A DNA stretch of 45,994 nucleotides from an uncultured Bacteroidia bacterium (GCA_902774365.1 CACYHX010000018.1:1-45994); one strand, 5' to 3'. Positions 25,691-33,540 are shown, numbered from the stretch's first letter. Made by a program: numbers and translations. The notes: generated by a model not told the origin, from the letters alone.

Positions 25691-25711
25691 ATTGGAGTTT
25701 GTGGAGTGAGA

Positions 25712-26905
25712 TTAATAAAGAAAATTGTCGTAAGGATAGCGAATGGCGTGCATATCACGGATTTCTTTATAGAGCAAATCACGAAATTCCTGATAGTTGT
25801 CGCGGTTTTTGGCGGAGATGAAGATACAGTTCTCATTCATCTTGGCCATCCAGGTCTTCTTCAGCTCGTCGTAGGACACGTTGCGCTTGGTGGGCGGCGT
25901 CAAGTCGTCGGGGTCCTTCTCCTCCCAAGTGTAGGCGTCGGTCTTGTTGAAGACGACGATGGTCTTCTTGTCGGCACAGCCTAATTCGGCCAAGGTCTGG
26001 TTCACCACCTCCATCTGCGCCTCGAAGTCGGGATGCGAGATGTCGACCACATGCAGCAGGATGTCCGACTCGCGCACCTCGTCTAAGGTCGACTTGAACG
26101 ACTCCACGAGATGATGCGGTAACTTGCGGATGAAACCGACAGTATCAGACAACAAGAAAGGCAGGTTTTCCACCACCACCTTACGCACCGTAGTGTCCAA
26201 TGTGGCGAAGAGTTTGTTTTCGGTATAGACCTCTGACTTGCTCAGCAGGTTCATGATGGTCGACTTGCCCACATTGGTATAGCCGACAAGAGCCACACGC
26301 ACCAGCTTGCCACGGTTCTTGCGCTGCACGGTCTTCTGCTTGTCGATATCCTTGAGCTTCTCTTTAAGCAAGGCGATGCGTTCCAGAATCAAACGGCGGT
26401 CGGTCTCGATTTGGGTCTCACCAGGGCCGCGCATACCGATACCACCTCTTTGTCTCTCCAAGTGGGTCCACATACGCGTCAAACGAGGCAGAAGGTATTG
26501 GTATTGTGCCAGTTCCACCTGTGCCTTGGCATGTGCCGTATGCGCATTGGAGGCAAAGATGTCGAGGATGAGGCTGGTACGGTCGAGGACACGGCATTCC
26601 AAAGCCTGTTCCATGTTGCGGGCTTGTGTGGCGCTCAACTCGTCGTCGATGACGGCAATCTCTATGTTCTCCGCCTTGATGTACTGGTGAATCTCTTCCA
26701 GCTTGCCCGAGCCGAGGTAGGTCACGCTACTCGGATGGTCCATGGCCTGCACGAAACGCGCCACGGGCACGCCGCCTGCCGTCTCAAGCAGGAACGCCAG
26801 CTCGTCGAGGTATTCCTCAGTACGTTCGCGGCCTTGCTGTTTGCTGGCCACGGCGATGAGGACCGCCCTTTCGGGAATTTTTTCGTATGTGATGAAGTCA
26901 CCCAT
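25712..26905 (-). CDS. hflX: ribosome-associated GTPase HflX
   Basis: A 397-residue GTPase that splits stalled or heat-damaged ribosomes. The N-terminal HflX domain (ERAVLIAVASKQQG...SVTYLGSGKLEEI, DDELSATQARNME) is followed by a coiled-coil linker (RILLKEKLKDIDKQKTVQRK region) and the G domain: G1 GYTNVGKST, G3 DTVGFIRKLPHHLVESFKSTL, G4 NKTD, and G5 SAKN near the end. Members usually end with a C-terminal domain of about 50 residues, which is short here. An invariant 28-bp palindrome sits just upstream of its start codon. The gene runs toward tatD with a heptamer array between them. Confidence 0.96.
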   Translation of the reverse strand: MGDFITYEKIPERAVLIAVASKQQGRERTEEYLDELAFLLETAGGVPVARFVQAMDHPSSVTYLGSGKLEEIHQYIKAENIEIAVIDDELSATQARNMEQALECRVLDRTSLILDIFASNAHTAHAKAQVELAQYQYLLPRLTRMWTHLERQRGGIGMRGPGETQIETDRRLILERIALLKEKLKDIDKQKTVQRKNRGKLVRVALVGYTNVGKSTIMNLLSKSEVYTENKLFATLDTTVRKVVVENLPFLLSDTVGFIRKLPHHLVESFKSTLDEVRESDILLHVVDISHPDFEAQMEVVNQTLAELGCADKKTIVVFNKTDAYTWEEKDPDDLTPPTKRNVSYDELKKTWMAKMNENCIFISAKNRDNYQEFRDLLYKEIRDMHAIRYPYDNFLY

Positions 26906-26917
26906 TGTGATGTGTTG

Positions 26918-26945
26918 GTAGAGACGCGATTAATCGCGTCTCTAC
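26918..26945. repeat. perfect 28-bp palindrome between trpS and hflX
   Basis: GTAGAGACG, core CGATTAATCG, CGTCTCTAC: perfectly self-complementary over all 28 bases. It lies 12 nt before the hflX start and 5 nt after the trpS stop, so it could also act on the trpS 3' end. Confidence 0.9.
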
Positions 26946-26950
26946 AAGCA

Positions 26951-27943
26951 TTAATATGTTCTGAATCCAATGATCCTCCTAACCTCATTCAAGGTCTTCG
27001 CTGCGCTCTCGCGGGCCTTCTCGGCGCCCATGCGGGCGATGCGGTCGAGGCGGGCCTCGTCACTCGAGAACTCCTTGATCCTTTCACGGATGGGAGCTAC
27101 AGCCTTCTCCAGGTCGTCGGCCAGCTGTTTCTTCATATCGCCATAGCGGATGGAGCAGTCGTTCCACTTCTCGTCGAAGTACTTCACCGTCTCGGGCTCG
27201 CTGACGATATTCATCATCGTGAAGAGGTTCTGAATCACTTCCGGCTTGGGGCTGTTGGGCTCGGTCGGGCCGCTGTCAGTGACGGCGCGCATCACCTTCT
27301 TACGCATGGTCTTCTCGTCCTCGAAGAGGTAGATGCAGTTGCCGTCGCTCTTGCCCATCTTGCCGCTGCCGTCGAGGCCCGGCACCTTGATGGCGTCGCC
27401 GCCGAAGTAGTAGTTTTGCGGCTCGGGGAAGAACTCCACCTTATAGATGTTGTTGAAACGGCGGGCGCACTTGCGGGCCATCTCCATGTTCTGCTCCTGG
27501 TCCTTGCCCACGGGCACCCATTTGGCGCGATGCTGCAGGATGTCGGCAGCCATCAGCGTGGGATAGGTGAACAAGCCTGCATTGACGTTGTCAGGCTGCT
27601 GGCGTGCCTTCTCCTTAAAGGTCGTCACGCGACCCAGTTCACCGATGTAGGCGTTCATGTTGAAGTAAAGATACAGCTCGATGGTCTCGGGCACATCGCT
27701 CTGGATGTAGATGGTGGCCTTTTCGGGGTCGATGCCGCAGGCGAGATATTCGGCCAAGATGGTGCGAGCCGAACGCTGTATATTCTCCGGCGTGGGGTGC
27801 GTGGTCAGCGAGTGCCAGTCGGCGATGAAGAAATAGCAGTTGTAGTCTTCCTGCATCTTCACGAAGCTACGCACGGCGCCGTAGTAGTTGCCGAGGTGAA
27901 GGTTTCCGGTGGGGCGGATGCCGCTCAATACGATGTCTTTCAT
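26951..27943 (-). CDS. trpS: tryptophanyl-tRNA synthetase
   Basis: A 330-residue class I synthetase that charges tRNA-Trp. The HIGH-type motif is in PTGNLHLGNYYGA near residue 15. The second signature is K-M-G-K-S-D-G-N, where glycine replaces the more usual serine of KMSKS, a substitution known in this family. Length fits a bacterial TrpS. Its promoter box TATCTTTG lies at 27987-27994 and the stretch between that box and the start codon consists almost wholly of a tandem heptamer array. A 28-bp palindrome follows the stop. Trp supply is of note since tryptophanase is encoded in the same window, at 37-38 kb. Confidence 0.97.
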   Translation of the reverse strand: MKDIVLSGIRPTGNLHLGNYYGAVRSFVKMQEDYNCYFFIADWHSLTTHPTPENIQRSARTILAEYLACGIDPEKATIYIQSDVPETIELYLYFNMNAYIGELGRVTTFKEKARQQPDNVNAGLFTYPTLMAADILQHRAKWVPVGKDQEQNMEMARKCARRFNNIYKVEFFPEPQNYYFGGDAIKVPGLDGSGKMGKSDGNCIYLFEDEKTMRKKVMRAVTDSGPTEPNSPKPEVIQNLFTMMNIVSEPETVKYFDEKWNDCSIRYGDMKKQLADDLEKAVAPIRERIKEFSSDEARLDRIARMGAEKARESAAKTLNEVRRIIGFRTY

Positions 27944-27978
27944 CAGTTGTCAGTTATCAGTTGTTCAGTTGTCAGTTA
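27943..27978. repeat. TCAGTTG/TCAGTTA heptamer array in the trpS leader
   Basis: Five units: TCAGTTG, TCAGTTA, TCAGTTG, (extra T) TCAGTTG, TCAGTTA. The array starts at the ATG and reaches almost to the -7 box, so it makes up the untranslated leader. Confidence 0.8.
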
Positions 27979-27986
27979 TTTGGGTG

Positions 27987-27994
27987 CAAAGATA
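27987..27994 (-). promoter_or_regulatory. -7 box for trpS
   Basis: The minus strand reads TATCTTTG followed by CACCC. A TTTG on the minus strand (plus 28018-28021) lies 23 nt upstream, close to the expected -33 spacing. Confidence 0.6.
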
Positions 27995-28068
27995 GGAATT
28001 TATGGGGATTTGCTTCGCAAAGAAATCTTACAAAAATCAATTCAAAATTTTAGAAACCCTATTTGAAA

Positions 28069-28101
28069 GATTTTTGATGGATTTTTGAATGATTTTTGAA
28101 C
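28069..28101. repeat. three 11-bp tandem repeats GATTTTTGANN
   Basis: GATTTTTGATG, GATTTTTGAAT, GATTTTTGAAC in exact 11-nt register, with a weaker fourth copy just before. It lies in the 240-nt gap between trpS and rng, beside a small TTTGC-TTC-GCAAA hairpin. Confidence 0.6.
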
Positions 28102-28127
28102 TATTTCTGTCCTTTAGGGCATACCAT

Positions 28128-28157
28128 AAAAAAAGGCTCGTCGTGTGGACGAGCCTT
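28128..28157 (-). terminator. rng terminator
   Basis: GGCTCGTC (28135-28142) pairs with GACGAGCC (28148-28155) over a 5-nt loop; on the minus strand it is followed by seven T. It lies 27 nt past the rng stop. Confidence 0.85.
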
Positions 28158-28183
28158 CTGAGGTTTTTTGGCAGTGACTTCCT

Positions 28184-29773
28184 TTAGAGCTTGATGTCGT
28201 CGCCGTTGGCGTTAAGGAAGTTGTACTGCAGCATGTGGAACTCGGGCATTGCTTGCACCTTGAATTTCTTACCGTATTTCTTCATCCATTTGCGGCGGAT
28301 CGAGAACAGCCCGTCGATGCAGAGATAGGAATAGATGAAGGGATGCACCTGCAAGGTGAGGTGGTTCTCGTTTTGGTCGACGAGCAGGTACTTGAGATGG
28401 TCTTCGATTTCGTCGATGTAGAGGATGGCGGGACGGATTTTGCCTTCGCCGTCGCAGACGGGGCATTTCTCCTGCACCTGCACTTCCGTCTCGGGACGCA
28501 CGCGTTGGCGTGTGATCTGGATGAGACCAAACTTCGTAGGAGGAAGGATGGTGTGCTTGGCGCGGTCGTGCGCCATGGCTTCCACCAAGGCTTCGTACAA
28601 TTCCTGGCGGTGTTTGGCTTCGTGCAAGTCAATGAAGTCCACGATGATGATGCCGCCCATGTCGCGCAGGCGCAGTTGGCGTGCAATCTCCTTGGCAGCA
28701 TCGAGGTTGACTTGGAGGGCGTTGAGTTCCGGTGAGTTTTCCTTGTTGACACGATGGCCGCTGTTCACGTCGATGACATGCATGGCCTCGGTGTGCTCAA
28801 TGACAAGGTAGACACCGTTTTTGATGGTGACAATCTTACCGAAAAAGCCTTTGATCTGCTTGGCAACGTTGTAATAGTCAAAGATGGGTTCTTTGCCTTT
28901 GTAGAGTTGCACAATCTCAGCCTTTTGCGGTGCGATGGTACGGATGTAGTTTTGGATCTCTTCATAGAGTTTCTCGTCGTTCACGTGGATGTTGTTGAAC
29001 GACTCGTTCAGCAAATCGCGCAGCATGACGCTGGTCTGGTCCATCTCGCTGACCATCCTTCCAAAGGTGGTCATCTTCTTCATCTCGATGATGCATTGTT
29101 CCCATTTGGCGATGAGCGACCTGAGGTCGGCGTCGAGTTCGGCCACCTTTTTGCCTTCGGCGACGGTGCGGATGATGACGCCGTAGTTGTTGGGTTTGAT
29201 GCTTTGGATCAGACGACGCAGGCGGTTACGTTCTTCGCTGCTGCGGATTTTCTGCGATACCGAAATGCGGTTGGAGAAGGGGACGAGGACGAGATAACGT
29301 CCTGCAAACGAGACCTCTGCCGTGATTCTCGGGCCTTTGGTGTGGATCGGCTCCTTGGCAATTTGCACCGGAATCAGGTCACCGACGTTGAGCACATCGG
29401 CGACTTTGCCGTTTTTCGGCAGGTCGGGGTCAAGTTTGAACTTGTCCATGGGGAGATCCTCTCCTGCCACGACCCGCTTCTTGTACTTGAGCATGGAATG
29501 GGCCTGCAAGCCCAGGTCGAGATAGTGCAGGAAGGCCTCCTTGGGATAGCCGACGTCGACGAATGCCGCGTTGAGGCCCGGCAGCAGTTTCTTCACCCTG
29601 CCTAAGTAGACGTCTCCGACCGCAAACTGGTTGTTGGTCTTCTCTCTGTGAAGTTCGACAAGCGTGTTGTCCTCCAATAGGGCAATGTCAACCTCCGAAG
29701 CGTGCGAATTGATGACCAAGTCGCGCGTCACCGTCTTCACTTCCACAACCTCTTGTTGTTGTTCTTCAGACAT
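28184..29773 (-). CDS. rng: ribonuclease E/G family endoribonuclease
   Basis: A 529-residue RNase G-type protein. An S1-like RNA-binding part (NQFAVGDVYLGRVKKLLPGLNAAFVDVG, about 44-72) leads into the catalytic domain. The metal-binding aspartates are in HVIDVNSGH and IIIVDFIDL. The zinc-link motif is C437-P-V-C440, used by the family to form dimers. It lacks the long C-terminal scaffold of E. coli RNase E, so it is of the short RNase G form. The gene order HU / COX24-like / rng, facing mutY-ssb-gldE-gldD, is a known Bacteroidota arrangement. It is preceded by a hairpin at 29808-29855 and closed by a strong terminator. Confidence 0.95.
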   Translation of the reverse strand: MSEEQQQEVVEVKTVTRDLVINSHASEVDIALLEDNTLVELHREKTNNQFAVGDVYLGRVKKLLPGLNAAFVDVGYPKEAFLHYLDLGLQAHSMLKYKKRVVAGEDLPMDKFKLDPDLPKNGKVADVLNVGDLIPVQIAKEPIHTKGPRITAEVSFAGRYLVLVPFSNRISVSQKIRSSEERNRLRRLIQSIKPNNYGVIIRTVAEGKKVAELDADLRSLIAKWEQCIIEMKKMTTFGRMVSEMDQTSVMLRDLLNESFNNIHVNDEKLYEEIQNYIRTIAPQKAEIVQLYKGKEPIFDYYNVAKQIKGFFGKIVTIKNGVYLVIEHTEAMHVIDVNSGHRVNKENSPELNALQVNLDAAKEIARQLRLRDMGGIIIVDFIDLHEAKHRQELYEALVEAMAHDRAKHTILPPTKFGLIQITRQRVRPETEVQVQEKCPVCDGEGKIRPAILYIDEIEDHLKYLLVDQNENHLTLQVHPFIYSYLCIDGLFSIRRKWMKKYGKKFKVQAMPEFHMLQYNFLNANGDDIKL

Positions 29774-29807
29774 AGTGTTTTTACTTTGGGGTTAACGATG
29801 GTTTGAT

Positions 29808-29855
29808 AAAATAAAACAAAACACAACATTGGTATGAGCCAATGCTGTGTTGTCG
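29808..29855 (-). terminator. hairpin between the COX24-like gene and rng
   Basis: Read on the minus strand, AACACAGCATTGG and CCAATGTTGTGTT form a 13-bp stem with one wobble pair and a 6-nt loop, followed by a T-rich stretch (TTTGTTTTATTTTA). It could end the HU/COX24-like transcript before rng. Confidence 0.75.
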
Positions 29856-29878
29856 TCGTGTTTAGGCTCAAGAAGAGC

Positions 29879-29968
29879 TTATTTCTTCTTGTGTCTGTCC
29901 TTTCTCAAGCGTTTTTTGCGCTTGTGAGTCGACATTTTGTGTCTTTTGTGTTTCTTACCGTTTGGCAT
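29879..29968 (-). CDS. 29-residue basic COX24/bS22-like ribosomal protein
   Basis: A very small gene of 30 codons. The product begins MPNGKKHKRHK and continues with a highly basic run ending R-K-D-R-H-K-K-K; 20 of 29 residues are K, R or H. This matches the AURKAIP1/COX24-type proteins seen in Bacteroidota, related in pattern to the mycobacterial ribosomal protein bS22 and mitochondrial mS38. It lies 26 nt after the HU stop and has no promoter of its own, so it is co-transcribed. The function as a ribosomal component is inferred from family resemblance; the coding status is well supported by its conserved place in the HU-rng order and clean ATG and stop. Confidence 0.82.
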   Translation of the reverse strand: MPNGKKHKRHKMSTHKRKKRLRKDRHKKK

Positions 29969-29994
29969 AATATTGCAAATTTTAGGTGTTTTTT

Positions 29995-30267
29995 TTACTT
30001 AACAGCGTTCATGAAGGTCTTTGCAGGCTTGAAGGCCGGAATCTTGTGAGCCGGAATGGTGATGGCGATATTCTTACCGATGTTACGGCCAGTCTTTTCA
30101 GCTCTCGTCTTGATGATGAAGCTACCGAAGCCTCTCAGATACACGTTTTCACCCTTAGCCATGGAGTTCTTCACGACTTCCATGAAATTCTCAACAACAT
30201 TCTGGACAGCACCTTTTTCAATGCCGGTCTTGCTTGCGATTTCAGCAACGATTTCTGCTTTAGTCAT
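29995..30267 (-). CDS. hup: HU-family DNA-binding protein
   Basis: A 90-residue histone-like protein that bends and compacts DNA. It starts MTKAEIVAEIASKTGIEK and has the family's DNA arm pattern: LRGFGSFIIKTRAEKTGRNIGKN, then I-T-I-P-A-H-K-I-P-A-F-K-P-A-K-T-F. The G-R-N-x-G-K-N segment and the intercalating proline (I-P-A) are both present. It is first in the HU / COX24-like / rng run and divergent from mutY over a 152-nt gap. Confidence 0.97.
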   Translation of the reverse strand: MTKAEIVAEIASKTGIEKGAVQNVVENFMEVVKNSMAKGENVYLRGFGSFIIKTRAEKTGRNIGKNIAITIPAHKIPAFKPAKTFMNAVK

Positions 30268-30316
30268 TTTTTCTCTTATTTTATGGTTAATTGTTATGTT
30301 TGTTGTAAATTTGCGG

Positions 30317-30324
30317 CAAAGGTA
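30317..30324 (-). promoter_or_regulatory. -7 box for HU
   Basis: The minus strand reads TACCTTTG followed by CCGC, 50 nt ahead of the ATG. Confidence 0.5.
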
Positions 30325-30419
30325 CGAACATTTTCAATACGCCGACCCCATTAATGTAAATTTTTTCTTCTAATGAGTTATAAATAAAGAATTTCGCCTT
30401 CGCAAAAGTCCATTTTTTG

Positions 30420-31469
30420 ATGAATTTCATACAAGACACCCTTATTAATTGGTACGAGGAAAACCACCGCGACCTGCCTTGGCGACACCGGCCCACGCCC
30501 TATCAGGTATGGCTGTCGGAGGTCATCCTGCAACAAACGCGCGTCAACCAAGGTATGGACTACTACCTCCGTTTCATCGAGCGCTGGCCAACGGTCGCCG
30601 ACCTCGCCCAGGCCTCCGAGGAAGAGGTGCTGAAGCAATGGCAAGGCCTCGGCTACTACTCGCGCGCACGCAACCTGCACAAATGCGCAAGACAAGTCGT
30701 GGAACAACACGGAGGGCAGTTCCCCGCTGATTTCGAACAACTTAAAAAACTCCAAGGCATAGGTGACTACACCGCCGCCGCCATAGCCTCCATCGCCTTC
30801 GACCTGCCCCATGCCGTGGTCGACGGCAACGTGTACCGCGTCTTGTCACGCCTATACGACATTGACACACCTATTAATATTAATGAAGGGCAAAAACTCT
30901 TTGCCGACCTCGCCGACGAGCTCCTCAACCGCGAGCAGCCTGGCCTCCACAACCAAGCCCTTATGGAGTTCGGTGCCCTGCACTGCACGCCCAAGAACCC
31001 CAACTGCCTGCTTTGCCCCTTGCAAGCGCAATGCCTCGCCTTCGCCCATCAGACTGTCATGCAACGCCCCGTGAAACTGGCCAAAGTAAAGGTCTCGACA
31101 CGGTATTTCAACTATCTGGTTATCAGATTTGAAGACAGCATATATCTCCACAAGCGCAGCGGCAACGACATCTGGCGCAACCTCTACGACTTCCCCTGCG
31201 TCGAAAGCGAAACGTCCTTGTCAGTTGACGAAGTCATCGCCACTGCACAGTTCAAGGAACTCATTGAAGATAAGCCTTTTACCATCGTCAAAGTCTCGCC
31301 TGTCTTCACGCACAAACTGACACATCGCACCCTGCTTGCCCAGTTCATCGAACTAAAACTTGAAAAAAAATTGTTGCAGATTGAAACAAAAGATTTATTT
31401 TTGACGCCCGAAACGGATTTGGGCAGTTTTCCCATCCCACGCTTAATCGACTTATACTTAACCACTTAA
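30420..31469 (+). CDS. mutY: A/G-specific adenine glycosylase
   Basis: A 349-residue base-excision enzyme that removes adenine mispaired with 8-oxoguanine. The start is the ATG at 30420 (a TTG three bases earlier is less likely). The catalytic glutamate is in WLSEVILQQTRV, the helix-hairpin-helix is LQGIGDYTAAAIASIAF, and the catalytic aspartate is in AVVDGNVYRVLSR. The 4Fe-4S cluster ligands are C189, C196, C199 and C205 (C-x6-C-x2-C-x5-C). The C-terminal NUDIX-like domain that recognises 8-oxoG follows. It lies 13 nt ahead of ssb, so both are probably co-transcribed. Confidence 0.96.
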   Translation: MNFIQDTLINWYEENHRDLPWRHRPTPYQVWLSEVILQQTRVNQGMDYYLRFIERWPTVADLAQASEEEVLKQWQGLGYYSRARNLHKCARQVVEQHGGQFPADFEQLKKLQGIGDYTAAAIASIAFDLPHAVVDGNVYRVLSRLYDIDTPININEGQKLFADLADELLNREQPGLHNQALMEFGALHCTPKNPNCLLCPLQAQCLAFAHQTVMQRPVKLAKVKVSTRYFNYLVIRFEDSIYLHKRSGNDIWRNLYDFPCVESETSLSVDEVIATAQFKELIEDKPFTIVKVSPVFTHKLTHRTLLAQFIELKLEKKLLQIETKDLFLTPETDLGSFPIPRLIDLYLTT

Positions 31470-31482
31470 AAAACGCTACACT

Positions 31483-31941
31483 ATGGCAAGCTTAAACAAA
31501 GTCATCCTCATTGGCCGTCTTGGCAAGGACCCTGAAATCACCACATTCGAAAACGGAAACAAGAAAGTGTCGGCTACCCTGGCCACCTCCGAACGTTATC
31601 GCGACCGCGACAACAACTGGGTGGAGCAGACCGACTGGCACAACATCGTGGTGTGGGGCAACCTGGCCAACGACATCGCCGATGGTCGCCGCAACTACAC
31701 CAAGGGCGACCTGATGTATGTGGAAGGCAAGCTGCGCACCCGTCAATACACCGACCAACAAGGCATCGTGCGTTATGTCACCGAGGTACATGCCGACAAG
31801 ATGATGCAGATGGCGCCCGCCCGTCCCGCCTCGCAGTCGTCATACGGCCAGCCCTACACCCCCGCGCCGGAGCCGGCGCCAGGCTATGTGCCCCAAAACA
31901 ATCCAGGCGCTCCCGAAGAAGGCAGCGACTTACCATTTTAA
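31483..31941 (+). CDS. ssb: single-stranded DNA-binding protein
   Basis: A 152-residue SSB. The OB-fold covers residues 1-110: MASLNKVILIGRLGKDPEI, VSATLATSERYRDRDNNWVEQTDWHNIVVWG, YVEGKLRTRQYTDQQGIVRYVTEVHADKM. A proline-rich linker leads to a short acidic tail ending EEGSDLPF, the partner-binding tip. It follows mutY by 13 nt. Just after the stop an unusual inverted-block element occupies 31948-32054. Confidence 0.97.
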   Translation: MASLNKVILIGRLGKDPEITTFENGNKKVSATLATSERYRDRDNNWVEQTDWHNIVVWGNLANDIADGRRNYTKGDLMYVEGKLRTRQYTDQQGIVRYVTEVHADKMMQMAPARPASQSSYGQPYTPAPEPAPGYVPQNNPGAPEEGSDLPF

Positions 31942-31947
31942 AATGGA

Positions 31948-32054
31948 GTTTTTATCAGCATAGATACGCTCACTTTCTGCCTATGTCATACCGACCGAGG
32001 AACGAGGGAGCGTATCTATGGGCAGAAAATTCGGTATGACATGCTGATAAAAAC
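31948..32054. repeat. 107-bp element with a 14-bp terminal inverted repeat and crossed inner complements
   Basis: The ends GTTTTTATCAGCAT (31948-31961) and ATGCTGATAAAAAC (32041-32054) are perfect inverted copies. Inside are three more perfect complementary pairs: 13 bp (31959-31971 with 32008-32020), 8 bp (31974-31981 with 32021-32028) and 12 bp (31983-31994 with 32031-32042). The inner pairs occur in the order B-C-D then B'-C'-D', so they cross and cannot all form at once. It begins 7 nt after the ssb stop and ends before the gldE promoter. Confidence 0.85.
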
Positions 32055-32085
32055 AAAGCCATTGCCATCAAATCAAAATATTTTG

Positions 32086-32093
32086 TAATTTTG
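32086..32093 (+). promoter_or_regulatory. -7 box for gldE
   Basis: TAATTTTG followed by CAGCC. A TTG at 32062-32064 sits about 21 nt upstream, near -33. The leader would be about 20 nt to the TTG start at 32120. Confidence 0.55.
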
Positions 32094-32119
32094 CAGCCTG
32101 AATTATAAATCATAAGATT

Positions 32120-33475
32120 TTGGAAACACCCGACCCTGACCCTCTCATAGGACTGATCACCGTACTTCTATCCGGACCTGATCCGCATAGCTTTTTCACT
32201 GGATTTAACGTCAACGCCATCATAGGATTGGTCGTATTATGTCTGCTCCTCATCGCCTCGGCCCTGATATCGAGCAGCGAGACGGCGTTTTTCTCCCTGC
32301 AACCTGCCGACATCGACGACCTGGAGTCGCGCAACGACACAAAGAGCAAACTCGTGCTCGACTTGCGTGAGAAGCCCAAGACCCTGTTGGCTACCATCTT
32401 GATAGGCAACAACTTTGTCAACGTGACCATCACCCTGCTGTCGACCTACATCATGGCGCAGCTCTTCGACATGCAGCACCACCCCTGGGCGGCCTTCGTG
32501 CTCGAAGTGGTCATCGTCACCTCGTTGATATTGATAGCCGGCGAAATCACGCCTAAGATCTATGCCAACAAACGCCCCGTCAAGGTGGCCCGCTTCATGG
32601 CACGGCCGCTGCGATTCCTCATCGGGTTATTCAAGCCGCTGAGCAAGCTGCTGGTCAACTCCACCTCGTTCATGGACAAACACCTGGAGAAGAAAAAAGG
32701 CGAGATCTCGATGGAAGACCTCTCCACCGCCGTGGAGATCGCCACCGAGGAGTCGACGCCACCCGAGGAGAAACAGATGCTCATGGGCATCGCCTCGTTC
32801 AGCGAGAAGGAAGTCAGCAACGTGATGATACCACGTGTCGACATCATCGGCGTGGAGAAAGGCATGGAGTTCACCGAGATGCTGGCCGTCGTCATCAAAA
32901 GCGGTTTTTCCAGAATCCCTGTCTATGATGAGACGTTGGACAAGGTGGAAGGCATCCTCTACGTGAAAGACCTCCTTCCCTACCTCGACGCCCAGTCATA
33001 CGAATGGCAGAAGCTCATCCGCCCGGCCTTCTTCGTGCCCGAAAACCGTAAGATCAACGACCTTTTCCAGGACTTCCGCGAGAAGAAGATCCATATCGCC
33101 ATCGTCGTCGACGAATACGGCGGCACCTCAGGCCTCATCACCATGGAAGACGTGATTGAGGAAATCGTCGGCGAAATCAACGACGAGTTCGACGAAGCCA
33201 CCGTGGTGGAGCACTACAAGAAACTCGACGACGGCAGCTACCTCTTCAAGGCACAGACCAGCATCGTCGACTTCTGCAAGGTGTTCGACGTCGACGAGGA
33301 CTACTTCGAGCCCATGCAGGGCGAAGCCGACACCCTCGCCGGCCTCATCCTCGAAATCGAAGGACGCATCCCTGAGATCGGGTTCACGTTCACCTTCGAG
33401 AAGTTCCATTTCGAAATCACCGATGCCGACGCCAAACGCATCAAAGAAGTAAAAGTAGTGTTTGATGAAGAATAA
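32120..33475 (+). CDS. gldE: gliding-associated protein GldE (CorC/HlyC-type CBS protein)
   Basis: A 451-residue membrane protein read from a TTG start. No in-frame ATG occurs near the start (the next methionine codon is well inside the membrane domain), and M-E-T-P-D-P-D-P-L fits GldE N-termini. Four hydrophobic segments make a DUF21/CNNM-type membrane domain (IIGLVVLCLLLIASALISSSETAFF, with the S-S-S-E-T-A-F-F mark; ... VVIVTSLILIAGEITPKIYANKRP). Two CBS domains follow (from about residue 225: VMIPRVDIIGVEKG..., IAIVVDEYGGTSGLITMEDVIEEIVGEI) and a CorC/HlyC C-terminal domain. GldE works with GldD in gliding/type IX secretion in F. johnsoniae; its transport activity, if any, is unproven. Its stop overlaps an ATG that would read through a repeat into gldD. 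Confidence 0.9.
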   Translation: METPDPDPLIGLITVLLSGPDPHSFFTGFNVNAIIGLVVLCLLLIASALISSSETAFFSLQPADIDDLESRNDTKSKLVLDLREKPKTLLATILIGNNFVNVTITLLSTYIMAQLFDMQHHPWAAFVLEVVIVTSLILIAGEITPKIYANKRPVKVARFMARPLRFLIGLFKPLSKLLVNSTSFMDKHLEKKKGEISMEDLSTAVEIATEESTPPEEKQMLMGIASFSEKEVSNVMIPRVDIIGVEKGMEFTEMLAVVIKSGFSRIPVYDETLDKVEGILYVKDLLPYLDAQSYEWQKLIRPAFFVPENRKINDLFQDFREKKIHIAIVVDEYGGTSGLITMEDVIEEIVGEINDEFDEATVVEHYKKLDDGSYLFKAQTSIVDFCKVFDVDEDYFEPMQGEADTLAGLILEIEGRIPEIGFTFTFEKFHFEITDADAKRIKEVKVVFDEE

Positions 33476-33477
33476 TG

Positions 33478-33520
33478 CTTCGACAAGCTCAGCAACCTAA
33501 GGTCCCTGAGCCTGTCGAAG
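33478..33520. repeat. imperfect palindrome CTTCGACAAGCTCAG... between gldE and gldD
   Basis: CTTCGACAAGCTCAGCAACC and GGTCCCTGAGCCTGTCGAAG form inverted arms (18 of 20 positions match or nearly so) around three bases. It is open in the frame of gldD and begins 3 nt after the gldE stop. Its arms resemble a dispersed repeat type common in bacterial intergenic regions. Confidence 0.8.
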
Positions 33521-33540
33521 GGCCGACAAATAGAATAAAC

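Noticed and set aside
26411-28066. 551-codon open frame on the plus strand
   Set aside because: Antisense to hflX and trpS, both unmistakable; it also crosses the heptamer array and trpS promoter.
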